Shown here: piece after piece, positions 63,001 to 64,000 of the stretch
Layout of the letters: each line of letters starts with the position of its first letter
Numbering within the stretch: position 1 is the stretch's first letter
Source of the DNA: Craspedostauros australis
Lineage: Eukaryota; Bacillariophyta; Bacillariophyceae; Mastogloiales; Achnanthaceae
Reading direction: 5' to 3'
NCBI GenBank assembly: GCA_026770025.1
Contig: JAMXDE010000027.1
Coordinates: 434,001-498,000, forward strand
DNA: 64,000 nucleotides
The notes under the pieces: generated by a model
What the model saw: the letters and a program-made list of their open reading frames with translations, nothing else
What the model was told of the DNA's origin: nothing
Databases searched by the model: none
Program-made: the position numbers and the translations under genes

Positions 63001-63682
63001 GTATTTGGATGCATTCTGCGATCAGATGCACGTTGCATCCCGCGCGCATCTGTTTCTCCAAGATCGCGACGAGCTGACCCACCAGATCGGCATCCACAGC
63101 CGCGAAGCCACCGCCATTGTCACCGATGTTGATGGATGGATGGTCAAGCTGTGCCTGATCGCGATCGACCTGGAATGATGGACGCTGGCGTTGACGTTGC
63201 TGTTGCAGGCTGCACAATTGCGCCAACTGGTCGATCTCGGAACCGAGCAAACCATCGGACTCGCGGTTTTCCTCAGACGAAAGGATTTGGCTCACAGTGT
63301 CGCCGAAGGTTTCATCGGCAGAGTTCTGTTCATGTGTCTGTTCCTTTTGCTGCGGCTGTTGCTGTGGCTGAGACCGAGGCCGTTGGGACTGAGGCTGGCT
63401 CGTCGGTGCTTGCGGAAACCGTGCTTGGGATTGGCGCGAAATCCCATTTTGCGAACACGAAGCCTCACGATTTTCTTGCTTGCGCTTCTGCTCCGACTTT
63501 TGGGATGGCTGCTGCTGTTGGTTCTGCTTTGTGCGTCGTTGCTCCCGTCGCTTCGTCTGCCGTTGATTCTGCATCTGCGGAAGCGCTTGGGGTTGATGCC
63601 ATTGGGGAGGTTCATGTTGCTCCGGTGGCTGCTGCGGAATGCGGATCACGGCGCCTGCCTTGCGCTTGGTTTTCGGCGCCAT
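57091..63682 (-). CDS. SCC2: SCC2/NIPBL cohesin loader with PHD finger
   Basis: Two exons, 62936-63682 and 57091-62622, phase 0, give 2092 residues. The 313-bp intron has donor CAG|GTAAGC and acceptor CAACAG|TGG. Exon 1 is Gln-rich and ends with VGQLVAILEKQMRAGCNVHLI; exon 2 begins with WLRGAASSRVNQLR, then LQAASILLFIMATPAISPKVISVD. Together they follow the conserved NIPBL stretch around ILEKNIQDG and MTSPNMPKAVYIEDV, which shows they are one gene. A PHD finger (about 751-830: CYCVSC, CDRCHHWYHGGC, WFCDGC) sits before the HEAT-repeat body, as in plant SCC2. The end has the NIPBL-type QRHGLFRSLLCIFD and DPLYIIHHISSKL blocks and a KRKR nuclear signal. SCC2 loads cohesin on chromosomes. Confidence 0.92.
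62714..62748 (+). repeat. (GTTGC)7 pentanucleotide repeat in the SCC2 intron
   Basis: It consists of seven perfect copies located within the 313-bp intron between exon 1 and exon 2. On the coding strand it reads GCAAC. Confidence 0.9.
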
Positions 63683-64000
63683 TTCTTTTTTCTTGGTCGT
63701 TGCTCTTATTGTGAGCTGATTGCGTCACAACGAACTGCGGAGAACGATTTTATCGCGATTTGTGCGTGGTGATGGTTCTCGTTGCTGGATGGTTTCGTGG
63801 TTGGACAGATTTCACACACAAACAACACGGCTCACAACAACAAGAAGGCATCGAATCCCGTGTTGTCTCATTCACGCATTGTCGCCACAAAGTGGACGTT
63901 TTTGTCAACCAAAGTTGACTGGGTCATTCATCTCAGCAAGAAACGAGGAACGAGCATGCACTACACAATAGTTCGTGGACCATCGACATCCATGAGACTC

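Noticed and set aside
62882-63682. Independent Gln-rich gene
   Set aside because: A donor at 62935 and the ILEKQMRAG block make it exon 1 of SCC2; the codons past the donor are intron.

Overview
This is nuclear DNA from a photosynthetic protist with a complex red-lineage plastid, most probably a diatom; I cannot name the genus. Three proteins (27512-28054, 45162-46514, 46640-49843) begin with a hydrophobic signal sequence ending in an ASAF-type motif (VSA|FVP, ASA|FVC, SSA|FTP), the signature of plastid import in stramenopiles and cryptophytes. Introns are few, short (about 170-420 bp) and GT-AG, and intergenic stretches are modest. Signs of bacterial or mobile ancestry are confined to single genes.

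Layout. 1-3478 is the 3' part of a tyrosine-recombinase (DIRS-like) retroelement, treated as a fossil. 4712-6568 is a 1.86-kb foldback DNA element with long inverted ends and a 10-bp direct flank, sitting exactly in the TATA region of the CCCH zinc-finger gene at 6685-8346. Then come a 5'-truncated ketopantoate reductase (9145-9726, minus), two tandem ammonium transporter genes (9889-11873 and 13227-15384, minus), a cytochrome P450 (17309-18775), a secreted subtilisin-like protease with two introns (21651-23757), a secreted Cys-rich, probably GPI-anchored protein (24192-25247, minus) and a small plastid-targeted membrane protein (27512-28054).

The second half is dominated by the minus strand: a WD40 protein (28505-31462), a four-exon Patched/NPC1-like sterol-sensing-domain protein (32126-37575), an F-box/ankyrin-like protein (41990-44461), a plastid-targeted HrpB-type DEAH helicase (46640-49843), an Arg/Ser-rich disordered protein (50331-51788), an ankyrin-like protein (52516-54486) and the cohesin loader SCC2 with a PHD finger (57091-63682, two exons). 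On the plus strand are a plastid-targeted NYN-domain nuclease (45162-46514) and a nucleotide-sugar transporter (55202-56590).

How the genes relate. Most are unrelated housekeeping or surface genes, but two associations stand out. The NYN nuclease and the HrpB helicase are convergent neighbours, both apparently plastid-imported, and both are of families tied to RNA metabolism. The two ammonium transporters are a tandem duplicate with the same intron position and a 92-bp stretch of perfect nucleotide identity, which suggests gene conversion. A near-identical 40-bp motif (4583-4622 and 27203-27242) lies upstream of two different genes and looks like a shared promoter element, one copy of which was pushed away from its gene by the foldback insertion. 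No rRNA, tRNA or CRISPR array was recognised.
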